A DNA stretch of 64,000 nucleotides from an uncultured Alphaproteobacteria bacterium (GTDB taxonomy: Bacteria > Pseudomonadota > Alphaproteobacteria > GCA-2731375), in contig CATOSZ010000001.1 in assembly GCA_951812805.1 (NCBI GenBank), positions 1,488,001 through 1,552,000 on the forward strand. The letters are read 5' to 3'. The notes below the pieces were generated by a model that was given only the letters and a program-made list of their open reading frames with translations, searched no databases and was not told the origin of the DNA. Below are positions 16,363 to 25,351 of this stretch, piece by piece. The translations under genes and the position numbers were made by a program. The stretch's first letter is position 1. Each line of letters starts with the position of its first letter.

Positions 16363-17783
16363 ACCTCTGGTTCGTTTTGGCCCTGCTTGTGGTCCCGGTG
16401 ACGGCGCTGATGCTGGGCCCGTTGTTCGGCCGGGCGCGGGTGCAGACCTCGCGGCGTGCCCATGCCCTCGCCGTGCACCGCCGCCAGCTCGCGGAGCTGG
16501 AGGAGGAGGTCGCGCAAAACCTGATCGGCGAGGAGGAGGCGCGGACCGCCCGCCTGGAGATCGAGCGCCGCCTGCTGCGCGCCGCCGAGGCCGACGGTCC
16601 GGCGGACGACGCGGCGGCTTCGGACGGCGGCCGGATGCCGGCGGTCGTCGTCGTCCTAACCCTGCCGCTTATCGCACTCCTCGTCTACGCGACGCTCGGC
16701 AGGCCGGAGCAGCCGGGGACGCCCTGGACCGGCGGGGCCCATGCGCCGCAAGCCCGGGCGCCGCTGTCGGCCGAGGTGCGCGAACTGCAGGCCCGCCTCG
16801 CCGCCGATCCAAGCGATGCGGAGGGCTGGCGGGTGTTGGGCCGCAGCCTGATCGCCGCCGGCCGGCCGACCGAGGCGGCGGAGGCCTTCACCGAGGCCCT
16901 GGAGCGCGCGCCGGAGGACGCCGCGACGGAGAGCGATCTCGGCGAAGCCCTAACGCTCGCCGCCGACGGCACTGTGCGTCCCGCCGCCCGTGCGGCCTTC
17001 GAGGCGGCGCGCAAGCGCGACCCCGGCCTGGCAAAGCCGCACTACTACCTGGCGCTGTCGGAATGGCAGAACGGCCGCCCGCAGGCCGCCTACGACGGCT
17101 GGCTGGCGCTCGCCAAGACGGCAGAGCCGGGGGTGCCCTGGATCGATCTGGTGCTGATCCGCCTGGTCCGCGCGGCGCGGGACCTGGCGATATCCCTCGA
17201 GGACGAGCTGCCGCCGCTGTTTCTCGCCCGCTACCGCGAGCAGGCGGGCGCCACCGCGTCCGCCCCGCATCCCCCCGGCGCCGCGCCAGGCCAGCCCGAT
17301 CCCTCCATGGTCGAGGGCATGTCGGCGGACGAACGGAACGAGTTCATCGCCGCCATGGTCGCGCGGCTGGCGGAACGCCTGGCCGAAGAGCCGGACGACT
17401 ACGAGGGCTGGATGCGGCTCGGCCGCTCCTACGGCGTGCTCGGCAAGGCGGACGAGTCGGCCGAGGCCTATGGCCGCGCCGCCGCGCTACGCCCGGACGA
17501 CCCGGCCCCCCTGCTGGCCCGCGCCCGCGGCCTGATGGAAACCGCCGGCGAAGGCGCGCCGACGCCGGCCCAAGCGATCGCCGACTTCCGCCGGGTCCTG
17601 GATTTGGCCCCCGAGCAAGGCGAAGCGCTCTGGGTCGTCGGCCTGGCCGAGGCCCGCGCCGGCCGTCCCCGCGCGGCGATTGCGCTCTGGGAACGGCTGC
17701 TCGCCAAGATCGACCCCAGCCTGCCGCAACACGCCCTACTAGCCCGCGAGATCAATCGCGCCAAGGACGCCCTCGATCCCTGA
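16359..17783 (+). CDS. ccmI: Cytochrome c-type biogenesis protein CcmI
   Basis: A 474-residue apocytochrome chaperone. Two membrane helices flank a cytoplasmic loop at the N-terminus (residues 1-22 and about 95-113); the long C-terminal periplasmic region has TPR repeats such as DPSDAEGWRVLGRSLIAAGR and PDDYEGWMRLGRSYGVLGK. CcmI binds the C-terminal helix of apocytochromes and delivers them to CcmFH. It closes the cluster; the next gene is convergent, 20 bases away. Confidence 0.93.
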   Translation: MNLWFVLALLVVPVTALMLGPLFGRARVQTSRRAHALAVHRRQLAELEEEVAQNLIGEEEARTARLEIERRLLRAAEADGPADDAAASDGGRMPAVVVVLTLPLIALLVYATLGRPEQPGTPWTGGAHAPQARAPLSAEVRELQARLAADPSDAEGWRVLGRSLIAAGRPTEAAEAFTEALERAPEDAATESDLGEALTLAADGTVRPAARAAFEAARKRDPGLAKPHYYLALSEWQNGRPQAAYDGWLALAKTAEPGVPWIDLVLIRLVRAARDLAISLEDELPPLFLARYREQAGATASAPHPPGAAPGQPDPSMVEGMSADERNEFIAAMVARLAERLAEEPDDYEGWMRLGRSYGVLGKADESAEAYGRAAALRPDDPAPLLARARGLMETAGEGAPTPAQAIADFRRVLDLAPEQGEALWVVGLAEARAGRPRAAIALWERLLAKIDPSLPQHALLAREINRAKDALDP

Positions 17784-17803
17784 TCGCGGTTCCGTGGCGC
17801 CCG

Positions 17804-18991
17804 CTACTCGATCAGGGGGCAGCCGTCCCGCCAGGTGACGTTGCCCTGATAGCCCGTCTTGCGGGCCAGCGCCTCGTCGTAAGCGATCTTCGCGATGGCC
17901 TTGTTGACCTTGCGGACCAGGGTGACGTGACGCAGGCTTTTCATCGATGCGGCCTGACAGTCGGGGCGCACCAGCTTGCCGTCCGGCGCGATCGTGAAGT
18001 GCAGTTCCTTCACCAGCTCGCCGCCCGACGTCATCACGCAACGGTAATCGCCCGGGTTCTCGTTCATCCAGTGGACCGGGCGGGCAAAGCTGGGCTTGGT
18101 GCCTGATTTGGGCGGGCGGAACTTCAGGTCGTTCACGCGGAAGACCATCTGGTCCCAGCGGACTTTGATGCGGCCCGCCTCCGTATGGCTCCAGTAGTTG
18201 CGTGACACGCCGCCGCCCGGGCGGGCCTCGGCCACTTTCTTGCCCTTGTAGATGCAGCTGAACTTCGGCGCCGACCAGGTCTTCTCGCCCTTGACCCAGA
18301 AGCGGAAGGTCGCGAAGGGGACCGACTCCGGCTGGTCCATGGCCGAGCCGAGGGCGCTGTGTATGGCCTGGAGATCCCGCTTGCCCGACGAGGTCGCCCC
18401 GGGGAGGCTGTTGCCGGCCTCCTCGATCGTCGCCACGCCCATCTTCATGTCCAGATTGTCGGCGTAGTTGAGCTTCGGCTTGTTCTTCGAGCCGTGCTTG
18501 ATCGCCACCACGTCGAGGTGCAAGGTCGCGAGGTCGTGGCTCAGGCCCAGCAGCGTCTGCTTGTAGGTTACTTTCAGCCCGAACGCGCCGGTCTCGGTCA
18601 GGCCGAACTCCGCCTTGGGCCAGCAGGTGACATAGACCAATGGGCCTTCCGGCACGAAGGCCTTCGCCGGACAGTTCATCGGCTTGCCGATGGGGGCATC
18701 GTTCGCGAGCACCTGCATGACGACCACGTCGTCGCTTTCGTAGCCGGCGAAGTGGATCAGCAGTTGCGGTTCGGGCGTCCATTTGAGCGGCCGGCCCTGG
18801 CGGACCTGCACCAGCACGGTGGTTTCCAGGCTGCCGATACTGTCGATCAGGACCGGTTTGTCTTCGGGGAAGTCATGGCTCCACAAGTTCGCCTGTTGTG
18901 CCGCGATGGGCGCACTCGCGAACAGCATGACGGCGGAAACTGCAGCGCCCCATCCCGCCCGGAAATCAAACATGCCAGCCCAATTCATCAT
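17804..18991 (-). CDS. Secreted protein of unknown function
   Basis: A 395-residue protein with a clear signal peptide (hydrophobic stretch about residues 14-26, then APIAAQQA as a plausible cleavage site). I recognise no known domain. The mature part has several paired cysteines (for example MNCPAKAF, YVTCWPK, FSCIYKG, YRCVMTS, PDCQAAS, DGCPLIE), suggesting disulfides in the periplasm or outside. Two ATGs lie side by side (18991 and 18988) after an AAGGGAAGGGG ribosome-binding site. It is convergent with ccmI and has no cotranscribed neighbour within 80 bp downstream of its strand. Confidence 0.85.
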   Translation of the reverse strand: MMNWAGMFDFRAGWGAAVSAVMLFASAPIAAQQANLWSHDFPEDKPVLIDSIGSLETTVLVQVRQGRPLKWTPEPQLLIHFAGYESDDVVVMQVLANDAPIGKPMNCPAKAFVPEGPLVYVTCWPKAEFGLTETGAFGLKVTYKQTLLGLSHDLATLHLDVVAIKHGSKNKPKLNYADNLDMKMGVATIEEAGNSLPGATSSGKRDLQAIHSALGSAMDQPESVPFATFRFWVKGEKTWSAPKFSCIYKGKKVAEARPGGGVSRNYWSHTEAGRIKVRWDQMVFRVNDLKFRPPKSGTKPSFARPVHWMNENPGDYRCVMTSGGELVKELHFTIAPDGKLVRPDCQAASMKSLRHVTLVRKVNKAIAKIAYDEALARKTGYQGNVTWRDGCPLIE

Positions 18992-19071
18992 GGCCCCTTC
19001 CCTTGATCGCCTTCGAGAACGGCTCGAACCGTAGCCACCGCGGGCGGAGGTGGCAACATCGCGGCGGGCGC

Positions 19072-20292
19072 TCAGGTGGCGAGCGCGGGCTGCGGGCGGA
19101 AGGTGCGGGTTCGGTTGATCAGCCAGCCGATGACCAGCAGATTGACGACATTGATCGCGGCGGCGGTGAGGAAGGCGGGTCCGTAAGCGCCGGCGGTGTC
19201 GAAGATGCGCCCGCCGAGCCAGCCGCCCATCGCCATGCCGAAGGTGCCGAAGAGGTAGATCGCCGCCATCCGCCGGGCCATGCCGGCGAGGGGGAAATAC
19301 TCGCGCACGATATAGGCATACATGGCGATGACCCCGCCGTAGCCGAGGCCGTAGACCAGGCAGACCGCATAGAGGGTCCAGAGGTCCCGGGTGAAGGCGA
19401 TGGCGACCAGCATGGCGCACTGCACCGAGGAGCCGAGCATCAAGGCCCGAAGGCCGCCGATCCGATCGGCCAGGATGCCGCCCAGGATCCGACTCGCGAG
19501 CGAGGCGAAGAGCGCGGTCGAGAGCAGCAGCGCCGCCTGCTGCGGCCCGAAACCAAGGTCGGTGCCGTGGGCCGGCAGATGCACCAAGGGAACCGACATC
19601 GGAATGCAGCAGCAGACGATGGCGAAACAGAGGATCGCCGTCATCACCCTGGGGTCGAGGCCGAGCACCCGGCCGTCCGGGCCACTCGGCACGGCTTTGG
19701 CCAGGTCGTCCGGCGGGCGGCGGCTGAGCAGCAGGCTCAAAGCCAGCATGACCACCAGGGCCAGCGCCGCATAGAGCTGGAAGGTCGTGCGCCAGCCGAC
19801 CGCGTCGTTCATCGCGGTGACGAGCGGCGACCAGACGACCCCGCCAAGGCTCTGCCCGCAGGTGGCGATGCCGAGCGCGAGGCCCCGGTTCTTGTCGAAC
19901 CAGCGCGAGACGTTGGCGATCAGCGGCGTGAACATGCAGGCGTTGCCGAGAATGCCGACAAAGAGGCCGTAGGTCGCCCAGACGTGCCAGCCCTCTTCCG
20001 CCAGGCTGGTGAGGAAAACGCCGAGCGGGATCATCACCGAGCCGAACAGCGCGACCCGGGCCATGCCGATACGCTCCGAAAGCTGGCCGAAATAGAGCGC
20101 GCCGACCCCACCGCCGAAGAAGGCGGCGGCATAGGCGAGCGAGGGCACCTCGCGCGGCCAGCCCATCTCCTGCACGATCGGCTTCAACTGCACGTTCAGC
20201 ACGAAATAGGCGCCCTGGGCGAAGAAGATCAGCATCAGGCTCGCCACGACGACGACGGCCGGATAGTGCCGGTCGGGAATACGGAACCTCAT
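19072..20292 (-). CDS. MFS transporter
   Basis: A 406-residue major facilitator with about twelve predicted helices. The N-terminal half shows AYAAAFFGGGVGALYFGQLSERIG (the loop 2-3 region) and GLALGIATCGQSLGG typical of monocarboxylate/oxalate-formate antiporter-like families. The C-terminal half has ILGGILADRIGG and MARRMAAIYLFGTFGMAMGGWLGG. The ATG at 20292 overlaps the stop of the EamA gene (ATGA), so the two transporters are coupled. The substrate is not known. Confidence 0.9.
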   Translation of the reverse strand: MRFRIPDRHYPAVVVVASLMLIFFAQGAYFVLNVQLKPIVQEMGWPREVPSLAYAAAFFGGGVGALYFGQLSERIGMARVALFGSVMIPLGVFLTSLAEEGWHVWATYGLFVGILGNACMFTPLIANVSRWFDKNRGLALGIATCGQSLGGVVWSPLVTAMNDAVGWRTTFQLYAALALVVMLALSLLLSRRPPDDLAKAVPSGPDGRVLGLDPRVMTAILCFAIVCCCIPMSVPLVHLPAHGTDLGFGPQQAALLLSTALFASLASRILGGILADRIGGLRALMLGSSVQCAMLVAIAFTRDLWTLYAVCLVYGLGYGGVIAMYAYIVREYFPLAGMARRMAAIYLFGTFGMAMGGWLGGRIFDTAGAYGPAFLTAAAINVVNLLVIGWLINRTRTFRPQPALAT

Positions 20293-21188
20293 GCGCCCTC
20301 GCCGCCTCTGTTCTGCGTCCGGGCGCGCGCCTCGCGGCGGGCCACGACAAACCCGCCGCCGACGACCAGGGCGATGCCGAGAAAGCCCCAGCCGTCGGGG
20401 TGCTGGTTCCAGACCAGCCAGCCGAGCACAACCGCCCAGAGCACCGAGGTATAGCGGAACGGCACGACCACCGCCGCCTCGGCATGGCGGAAACATTCCA
20501 CCATCAAGACCTGGGCGATGGCGAAGAAGACCCCCGAAAGCGCCATCAACAGATAATGCAACGGCGTCAGCGGCGCCCAGCCGAACAGCAAGGTCGGCAG
20601 GGCGAGAACCATCGTCATGACGTTGCCGACGAAGACCAGCGAGGTCGCGGTCTCGGTGCCGGCGATATGGCGCATCAAGACGTCGCGCAGGGCGAGCAGC
20701 AGGGCAACGCCGAGCGGCAGCAGATAGACCCAGTCGGCCGCACCGCTCGGCCGGGTGAGGAGGGCGACGCCGGCAAAGCCGACACCGGCGGCGAGCCAGC
20801 GCCGCCAGCCGACCCGTTCCTTCAGCAGCAACGGCGCCAACGCCATCACCAATATCGGGCTCGTGTAGATCAGCACGATCGCATCCGCCAGCGGCATCAG
20901 CGGCAGGCTGGAGACGAAGATGAAGAGCGAAGCGGTGAACAGGCCCGCACTCAGCAGCTGCACCCGCCAGCTGTTCACCCGCAGTTCCGCCCACCCATCG
21001 GCCCGCCAGGCGATGATGGCGAGCGCCGCCATCACCGGAAAGCCGCGCAGGAAGACGATCTGGCCGACCGGCAGGTCCGTCGCCAGGTATTTCATCAGGG
21101 CGTCGTTCGTCGTGAGGAAGGCCCCGCTCGCCACCATCATGGCGATACCGGCCATCGGGTTCGCGGTGTGAACCCGGGTTTCAGCCAC
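20289..21188 (-). CDS. EamA/DMT-family transporter
   Basis: A 299-residue drug/metabolite transporter with ten predicted helices in two EamA repeats (first repeat about residues 20-145, second about 155-285). Segments such as IVFLRGFPVMAALAIIAW, PLADAIVLIYTSPILVM and AVVVPFRYTSVLWAVVLGWL are typical. GTG at 21188 overlaps the end of the amidotransferase gene; an ATG 11 codons later (21155) is an alternative. Order on the strand is amidotransferase, EamA, MFS, all overlapping, which points to one operon. Confidence 0.88.
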   Translation of the reverse strand: MAETRVHTANPMAGIAMMVASGAFLTTNDALMKYLATDLPVGQIVFLRGFPVMAALAIIAWRADGWAELRVNSWRVQLLSAGLFTASLFIFVSSLPLMPLADAIVLIYTSPILVMALAPLLLKERVGWRRWLAAGVGFAGVALLTRPSGAADWVYLLPLGVALLLALRDVLMRHIAGTETATSLVFVGNVMTMVLALPTLLFGWAPLTPLHYLLMALSGVFFAIAQVLMVECFRHAEAAVVVPFRYTSVLWAVVLGWLVWNQHPDGWGFLGIALVVGGGFVVARREARARTQNRGGEGA

Positions 21189-21888
21189 GGGCGGCGCGCA
21201 GGAAATTGACGATCCAGCGGGCATAGAGGCCGGCGTCACGCTCCCGCGCCAGGCCCGCCAGCGCCGCGTCGGCCGCCGCCCGGCCATAGACCGCGCGGCG
21301 CAGGCGGATCAGCTTGGCAGCGAACGGCGGCTCGATCTCGGGGTGGGGTTGCAGGCCCAGGATGGTCTCGCCCAGCTGGAACATGGCATTGGGACAGAAC
21401 AGGCTTTCCGCCAGCCGCTCGGCGCCGGGCGGCAGCGCCACGACCTGGTCCTGGTGGAAGACGATGCAGTCGAGTTCGTCCCGCGGCGGATCCATCCAGG
21501 GCTTGTGCCGGACGACCCGGTGCCGGTGCACGCCGATGCCGCGGCCTTTCGGCGACTTCACCGCCGCGCCGCCAAGCGCGTCGGCGATCAGCTGGTGGCC
21601 GAAGCAGACGCCGACGATGGGCGCGTCCCGCTCGGCGACGCGAACCGTGAAATCCCGCAGCGGCGCGATCCAGTCGAGCGCGTCATAGACGCCGGCCGGA
21701 CTGCCGGTGATGATCCAGGCCTCGCAGTCGTCCGGGCTGTCCGGCAACGCGCCCTCGTTGGCCGCATAGGGGCGGAAGGCGAAGTCGGGCGCGACGGGGG
21801 CGAGCAGGTCGATGAACGGCTGGGCGTAGCGCGGTTCCGGCTGCAGGGCCGGCGGGACCGTGCCCGCTTCCAGGATGCCGATCTTCAT
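21181..21888 (-). CDS. Class I glutamine amidotransferase-like protein
   Basis: A 235-residue GATase-1 protein. The nucleophile elbow GVCFGHQ has Cys95, and the His-Glu pair lies in QPHPEIE (His182, Glu184), so the triad is complete. Residues AWIITGSPAGVYD form the oxyanion region. Related stand-alone domains are GuaA-like or gamma-glutamyl hydrolases. The ATG at 21888 overlaps the stop of the disrupted M20 amidohydrolase (ATGA), so it was the second gene of the same operon; a nitrogen-salvage role is possible but inferred. Confidence 0.88.
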   Translation of the reverse strand: MKIGILEAGTVPPALQPEPRYAQPFIDLLAPVAPDFAFRPYAANEGALPDSPDDCEAWIITGSPAGVYDALDWIAPLRDFTVRVAERDAPIVGVCFGHQLIADALGGAAVKSPKGRGIGVHRHRVVRHKPWMDPPRDELDCIVFHQDQVVALPPGAERLAESLFCPNAMFQLGETILGLQPHPEIEPPFAAKLIRLRRAVYGRAAADAALAGLARERDAGLYARWIVNFLRAARG

Positions 21889-22260
21889 GCACCGTCCCGG
21901 GCCTGGGCCAGCGCGCTCGCCGCCGCGTCAGCCATGACCTGGCAGCCGAGCACGATGTCGGAATCATGGCTGTCCTCGGCGAAATCGTGGCTGATGCCAC
22001 CGATCGACGGGATGAACAGCATGGCCGAGGGCAGCACGGCGGAGACCACGCCCGCGTCGTGGAAGGCCGCACTCTCCAGCTCGACCCATTTGCCGGGCGC
22101 GTGGGCCTCGGCCGCCCGGGCGATATGGTCGCGCAGGTTCGCGTCCATCACCGTCGGCGCCACGGGCGCGCGGGCCGGCGTCACCGTGACGCTGGCCCCG
22201 CCGAGGCCGTTCACCTCGGCCGCGATCTCCTCGACCAGGGCGGCGAAGGCGGCCAGCACC

Positions 22261-23469
22261 CAGGGCAATCGCATTTCAGAATTTGCCGAGGAGTGACAGG
22301 AGATAGTCGTTGTTCCAAGCGGCGATTTTGAACTTGGCGCGCAGCGAGTCTTTTCGTGGATCCTTTCGCATGACATTGAGCGCCATGTGGCGCAGGACGG
22401 CGAGATTGTGCGGTCCATTGTCCTTGCGGGTTCTGTCTTGGTCTTCGTTCATTTGGACATCGAGGCACCAGTGCAGGCGGTTTTCGACCCCCCAGTGCGC
22501 CCGGGCAACGGGATTGAAGCGCTCGGCGTCGAGCGGCTGGCTGAGCAGGTAGTAGGCGGTTTCGCTCGACGTCTTCTCCGCGCACTCGCGGGTCCGGGTG
22601 ACTTTGGCGACCGCCTTCAGGCCCGGCCAATGATGGCGCTCTTGCAGCCACTCGACGTGGCTGGAGACGAGAGCGGCACGGGTCTCGATGCGGCCATGAT
22701 CGCCATCGACCGTGGTGTCGGTGGTGGTCGCTTCGGCTTTCGGATCGTCGAGGAAGGTTCTCACGTCGTCATGCAGCGTGCCTTGATTGCCCTTCAACGC
22801 CAGGGCGTAGTCACCCCCCTGCTCGATAATCTGGCTGGCGATGGCGCGCTGGCAATTGAGGGCGTCCACGGTCACGATCGTCCCCTCGAGGCTCAATAGT
22901 TTCAACAGCTTCGGCACGGCGGTGATCTCGTTGGACTTGGCGTCGGTGGCGACTTGCCCCAACACCAGCCGCTGATCACAGCCCCAGGCCGAGACCATAT
23001 GCAGCGCCGACGTGCCGCTCGCCTTGTCGTAGGATCGCCGCACCACCTTGCCGTCGATCGCAATGACCCCTTGGCAGGTCTCGGAAAAGCGCGCCATGAA
23101 GCGCTGGAAGCAGGCGCCGAACGCCTCCGGATCCAGCAACCGGAACACCCGGCTGAAGGTGTCGTGGCTCGGCACGCCATGTTCGAGTACGAGAAATTCC
23201 CGCAGGAACGCCTCCTTTTCACGCGCGAAGATCGCCATGTCGACCGCCGTCTGACCGCCCGAGAGGACCGTGCACAGGGCGATCGTCAAGATCTCCAGCA
23301 GATCGTGACGCCCGGCATTGCCAGTCCGCGGATCCTCGAGACCCTCAAAGCACTCCAGAAAGCCTTCCATCGCAACCTCCACCCGTGAAAAGACCGGGTA
23401 GAATCGATTCGCGCCAATACCTCAAGATCAAACACGCACGTCAAGGCAATTCCAAATGCGATTCCCCTG
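22261..23469 (-). mobile_element. ISAs1-family insertion sequence, copy 1
   Basis: A 1209-bp element. The ends are inverted repeats starting CAGGG: CAGGGCAATCGCATTT on the left and CAGGGGAATCGCATTT read inward from the right. A perfect 10-bp target duplication GGCCAGCACC flanks it (22251-22260 and 23470-23479), fitting the 8-10 bp known for this family. It encodes one transposase on the minus strand. It is the same length as the copy at 61640-62848, and both encode an identical transposase. It interrupts an M20 amidohydrolase gene. Confidence 0.93.
22276..23370 (-). CDS. ISAs1-family transposase
   Basis: A 364-residue DDE transposase of the ISAs1 type with the N-terminal associated domain (LEDPRTGNAGRHDLLEILTI, GVPSHDTFSRVFRLLD) and the catalytic core (VIAIDGKVVRRSYD, VTVDALNCQ, ALKGNQGTLHDDV). 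The C-terminal VENRLHWCLDVQMNEDQ segment carries the glutamate region. The ATG at 23370 follows GGAGG with a six-base spacer; a GTG four codons upstream is possible. Intact, so probably able to move the element. Confidence 0.92.
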   Translation of the reverse strand: MEGFLECFEGLEDPRTGNAGRHDLLEILTIALCTVLSGGQTAVDMAIFAREKEAFLREFLVLEHGVPSHDTFSRVFRLLDPEAFGACFQRFMARFSETCQGVIAIDGKVVRRSYDKASGTSALHMVSAWGCDQRLVLGQVATDAKSNEITAVPKLLKLLSLEGTIVTVDALNCQRAIASQIIEQGGDYALALKGNQGTLHDDVRTFLDDPKAEATTTDTTVDGDHGRIETRAALVSSHVEWLQERHHWPGLKAVAKVTRTRECAEKTSSETAYYLLSQPLDAERFNPVARAHWGVENRLHWCLDVQMNEDQDRTRKDNGPHNLAVLRHMALNVMRKDPRKDSLRAKFKIAAWNNDYLLSLLGKF

Positions 23470-24057
23470 GGCCAGCACCGCTTCCGACTTGTCGCGGAAC
23501 TGCAGGCTGAGTTCGGCCCGCCCCGGCACGATGGAAGGCGCGCCCGGATGTACGTCGACCCGGCCCATGGTCCACACCGATCGCGGCCCCATGGCGGCGG
23601 GAAACCGGGTATTGATCCGGTCGGCGAAGGCGAAGAGGGCGGCGGCCGCATCCTTGCGGATGTTCATCATGGTGGTGCCGGCATGGTTCTGCTGGCCGGA
23701 AAAGCCGATGACGTAGCCGCGCAGGCCGACGATGTCCGTCACCACGCCGACCAGGTCGCCGGCATCCTCCAGGCGCGGTCCCTGCTCGATATGGGCCTCG
23801 AGAAAGCCGAGATAGCGTCCCGGCTCCGGCGTCAGGCGCGGCGCATCGGCGAGGCCGGCCTCGGCGATGGCGTCGGCCAGCAGCACGCCGTCCGTGTCGG
23901 CGCAGCCCGCCTCCATCTCCGCCGTCAGCTGGCCCGAGAACGAGCGCGAACCGATGCAGCCGAGAAAGCGGCTTTCCTCGTCCTGCCTGTCAATCAGCAT
24001 TTAATTCTGACCCCCTATCGGCGTGCAAAATTGACCCCCCCCCCTTGCTTCGACGGA

Positions 24058-24164
24058 GGTTGTCCCGGTAGTCCACGGGAGGGCCCCGCGCGGCTTCGTG
24101 TAGCGCTTTGCGTTACGCGGAGCGAAGCCGCGTGGGAGGGGCCTGTGGGCCCACCGGGACAACC
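24058..24164. repeat. 107-bp palindromic (REP-like) sequence inside the IS21-type element
   Basis: The outer arms GGTTGTCCCGGT (24058-24069) and ACCGGGACAACC (24153-24164) are perfect inverted copies, and inner arms GCGGCTTCG and CGAAGCCGC extend the pairing. The whole stretch could fold into one long hairpin with short interruptions. It lies between the IS21 left end and the IS256-type remnant. It encodes nothing visible. Confidence 0.6.
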
Positions 24165-24228
24165 GGGCCGGCGGCGGAACGTGGGGATCAGGTGGGGTTC
24201 TTGAAGTGGCAATGAGCTTTTGAAGTAG

Positions 24229-24525
24229 TGTCCAGACTGTTCTGCAAGTTTGTCATGGCTGCCGATGAGGGCCACCGGCATGCCTGGCGCGGAGATTTCG
24301 ATTGCTCGGAGCGCCAGGCATGCCGAGCCGCCGTCAGGCGGCTTTCTGGATGCGTTCGCTTTTGCTCTCCTTGAGATGGATCATGTTGAGCTAGCGGTTG
24401 GCATCCAGCCAGTCCTCATGGATTTCGATCGCGAGAGCCCGGACCAGCCGGAGGCAGCTCATCCACCCCATCGGCCCGGACTTGTGCCCCAGCTACGAAA
24501 CCCCTTTTGCAGAACAATCTGTACA
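24229..24525 (-). mobile_element. Internally deleted IS256-family element
   Basis: The ends TGTCCAGACTGTTCTGCAA (24229-24247) and TTGCAGAACAATCTGTACA (24507-24525) are inverted repeats matching at 17 of 19 positions. Between them is only the 3' end of a transposase gene (see 24334-24492) and a 15-bp perfect hairpin (24276-24290 with 24311-24325). TTTTGA occurs just outside both ends and may be part of a target duplication, though not cleanly. A full IS256-type element would be about 1.3 kb, so roughly 1 kb has been lost while both ends were kept. The family call rests on the C-terminal transposase residues, from memory. Confidence 0.6.
24334..24492 (-). pseudogene. C-terminal remnant of an IS256-type transposase
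   Basis: The minus-strand frame reads LGHKSGPMGWMSCLRLVR, then ALAIEIHEDWLDANR, a TAG stop at 24391-24393 where the family has a tyrosine, then LNMIHLKESKSERIQKAA and a TGA. Mutator/IS256-type transposases end with a similar RALAxEIHExWLEANRYLNM stretch. The fragment is about 50 residues against 400 for an intact transposase, and also carries the internal stop, so it is dead. Confidence 0.6.
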
Positions 24526-24619
24526 GGACCCGTTTTGATTTGCCCGCCTTTGCGATGAAAGCCCCCAGGCTGATTGGCTCCATATAGCGGATCAGCCTGG
24601 GGCTTTGCTTACAGGGCGG

Positions 24620-25351
24620 CTACTTTTGTCGTCGCTGTTTGCTTTGTGCGAAGCGGTAAGACATGTTGCCTGTTTCGATGATTGCGCAGTGATGCGTTAC
24701 ACGATCCAGCAACGCGGTTGTCATTTTTGCATCTCCGAAGACGGAGACCCATTCCCCGAACTCCAGATTGGTGGTGATGATGACGCTGGTCTTCTCATAG
24801 AGTTTGCTGATCAGGTGGAACAAGAGCGCACCGCCGGATTTGGGGAATGGGATATAGCCCAGTTCGTCGATGATGACGCAATCCATGGCCGTCAGTTGCC
24901 GGATGATCTTGCCGGCGTTGCCTTCGGCCTGTTCCTTGATCAGCGCATTGATCAGATCGACGGCGTTGAAGAAACGGACCTTCTTTCCCTGATTGATCAA
25001 CAGCGTCCCCAGAGCAATGGCGATGTGGGTTTTGCCCGTACCGGTTCCGCCCACCAGAATGAGGTTGTGGGCCTCCTGGGTGAACTGCCCTGAGCAGAAG
25101 GGGTCGATTTGCGCTTGGGTGACGGCGGCTAGGCCGTAATCGAAAGTGGCGAAGTCCTTATGGTGGGGGAACTTCGAGGCCCGCATTTGGTGCTGGATAG
25201 AGCGCACCCGGCGCTCTACAGTCTCGGCGTCGATCAGTTGCTTTATCGCAGTGGTCAGACTTGGCGGCTTGCGCGCGGCCAGCAAAGCTTCGGCGCAAGC
25301 CGCCATTCCATACAGCCTCAGGGCGATCAGTTGGTCTATCAAAGCTTTCAT
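24620..25351 (-). CDS. istB: IS21 helper ATPase IstB
   Basis: A 243-residue DnaA-like AAA+ ATPase. Walker A is GGTGTGKTH and Walker [10 protein letters not shown]; an arginine-rich N-terminus precedes them. IstB binds DNA and helps IstA transposition. Its ATG overlaps the istA stop (ATGA at 25348-25351), the usual coupled arrangement. The frame is intact. Confidence 0.95.
   Translation of the reverse strand: MKALIDQLIALRLYGMAACAEALLAARKPPSLTTAIKQLIDAETVERRVRSIQHQMRASKFPHHKDFATFDYGLAAVTQAQIDPFCSGQFTQEAHNLILVGGTGTGKTHIAIALGTLLINQGKKVRFFNAVDLINALIKEQAEGNAGKIIRQLTAMDCVIIDELGYIPFPKSGGALLFHLISKLYEKTSVIITTNLEFGEWVSVFGDAKMTTALLDRVTHHCAIIETGNMSYRFAQSKQRRQK

Larger units (their letters stand above)
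21885..23987 (-). pseudogene. M20-family amidohydrolase (allantoate/N-carbamoyl-amino-acid type), split by an ISAs1-type element and missing its 5' end
   Basis: Two blocks read as one protein. The block 23470-23987 gives QDEESRFLGCIGSRSFSG, EAHIEQGPRLED and GYVIGFSGQQNHAGTTMM; the block 21885-22250 gives FAALVEEIAAEVNGLGG and FIPSIGGISHDFAED. Removing the element and one copy of the 10-bp duplication restores an exact frame (SEAVLAAFAALVEE). The fragment begins at the second metal-ligand region (DEE), so about 100-120 N-terminal residues are absent, cut off by the end of the IS21-type element at 23988. The family cleaves ureido or carbamoyl groups using two metal ions. The gene cannot be functional as it stands. 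Confidence 0.85.

Noticed and set aside
24015-24281. An 88-codon frame near the IS21 left end
   Set aside because: It crosses the palindrome and the IS256-type end, so it spans element junctions and cannot be a real gene.
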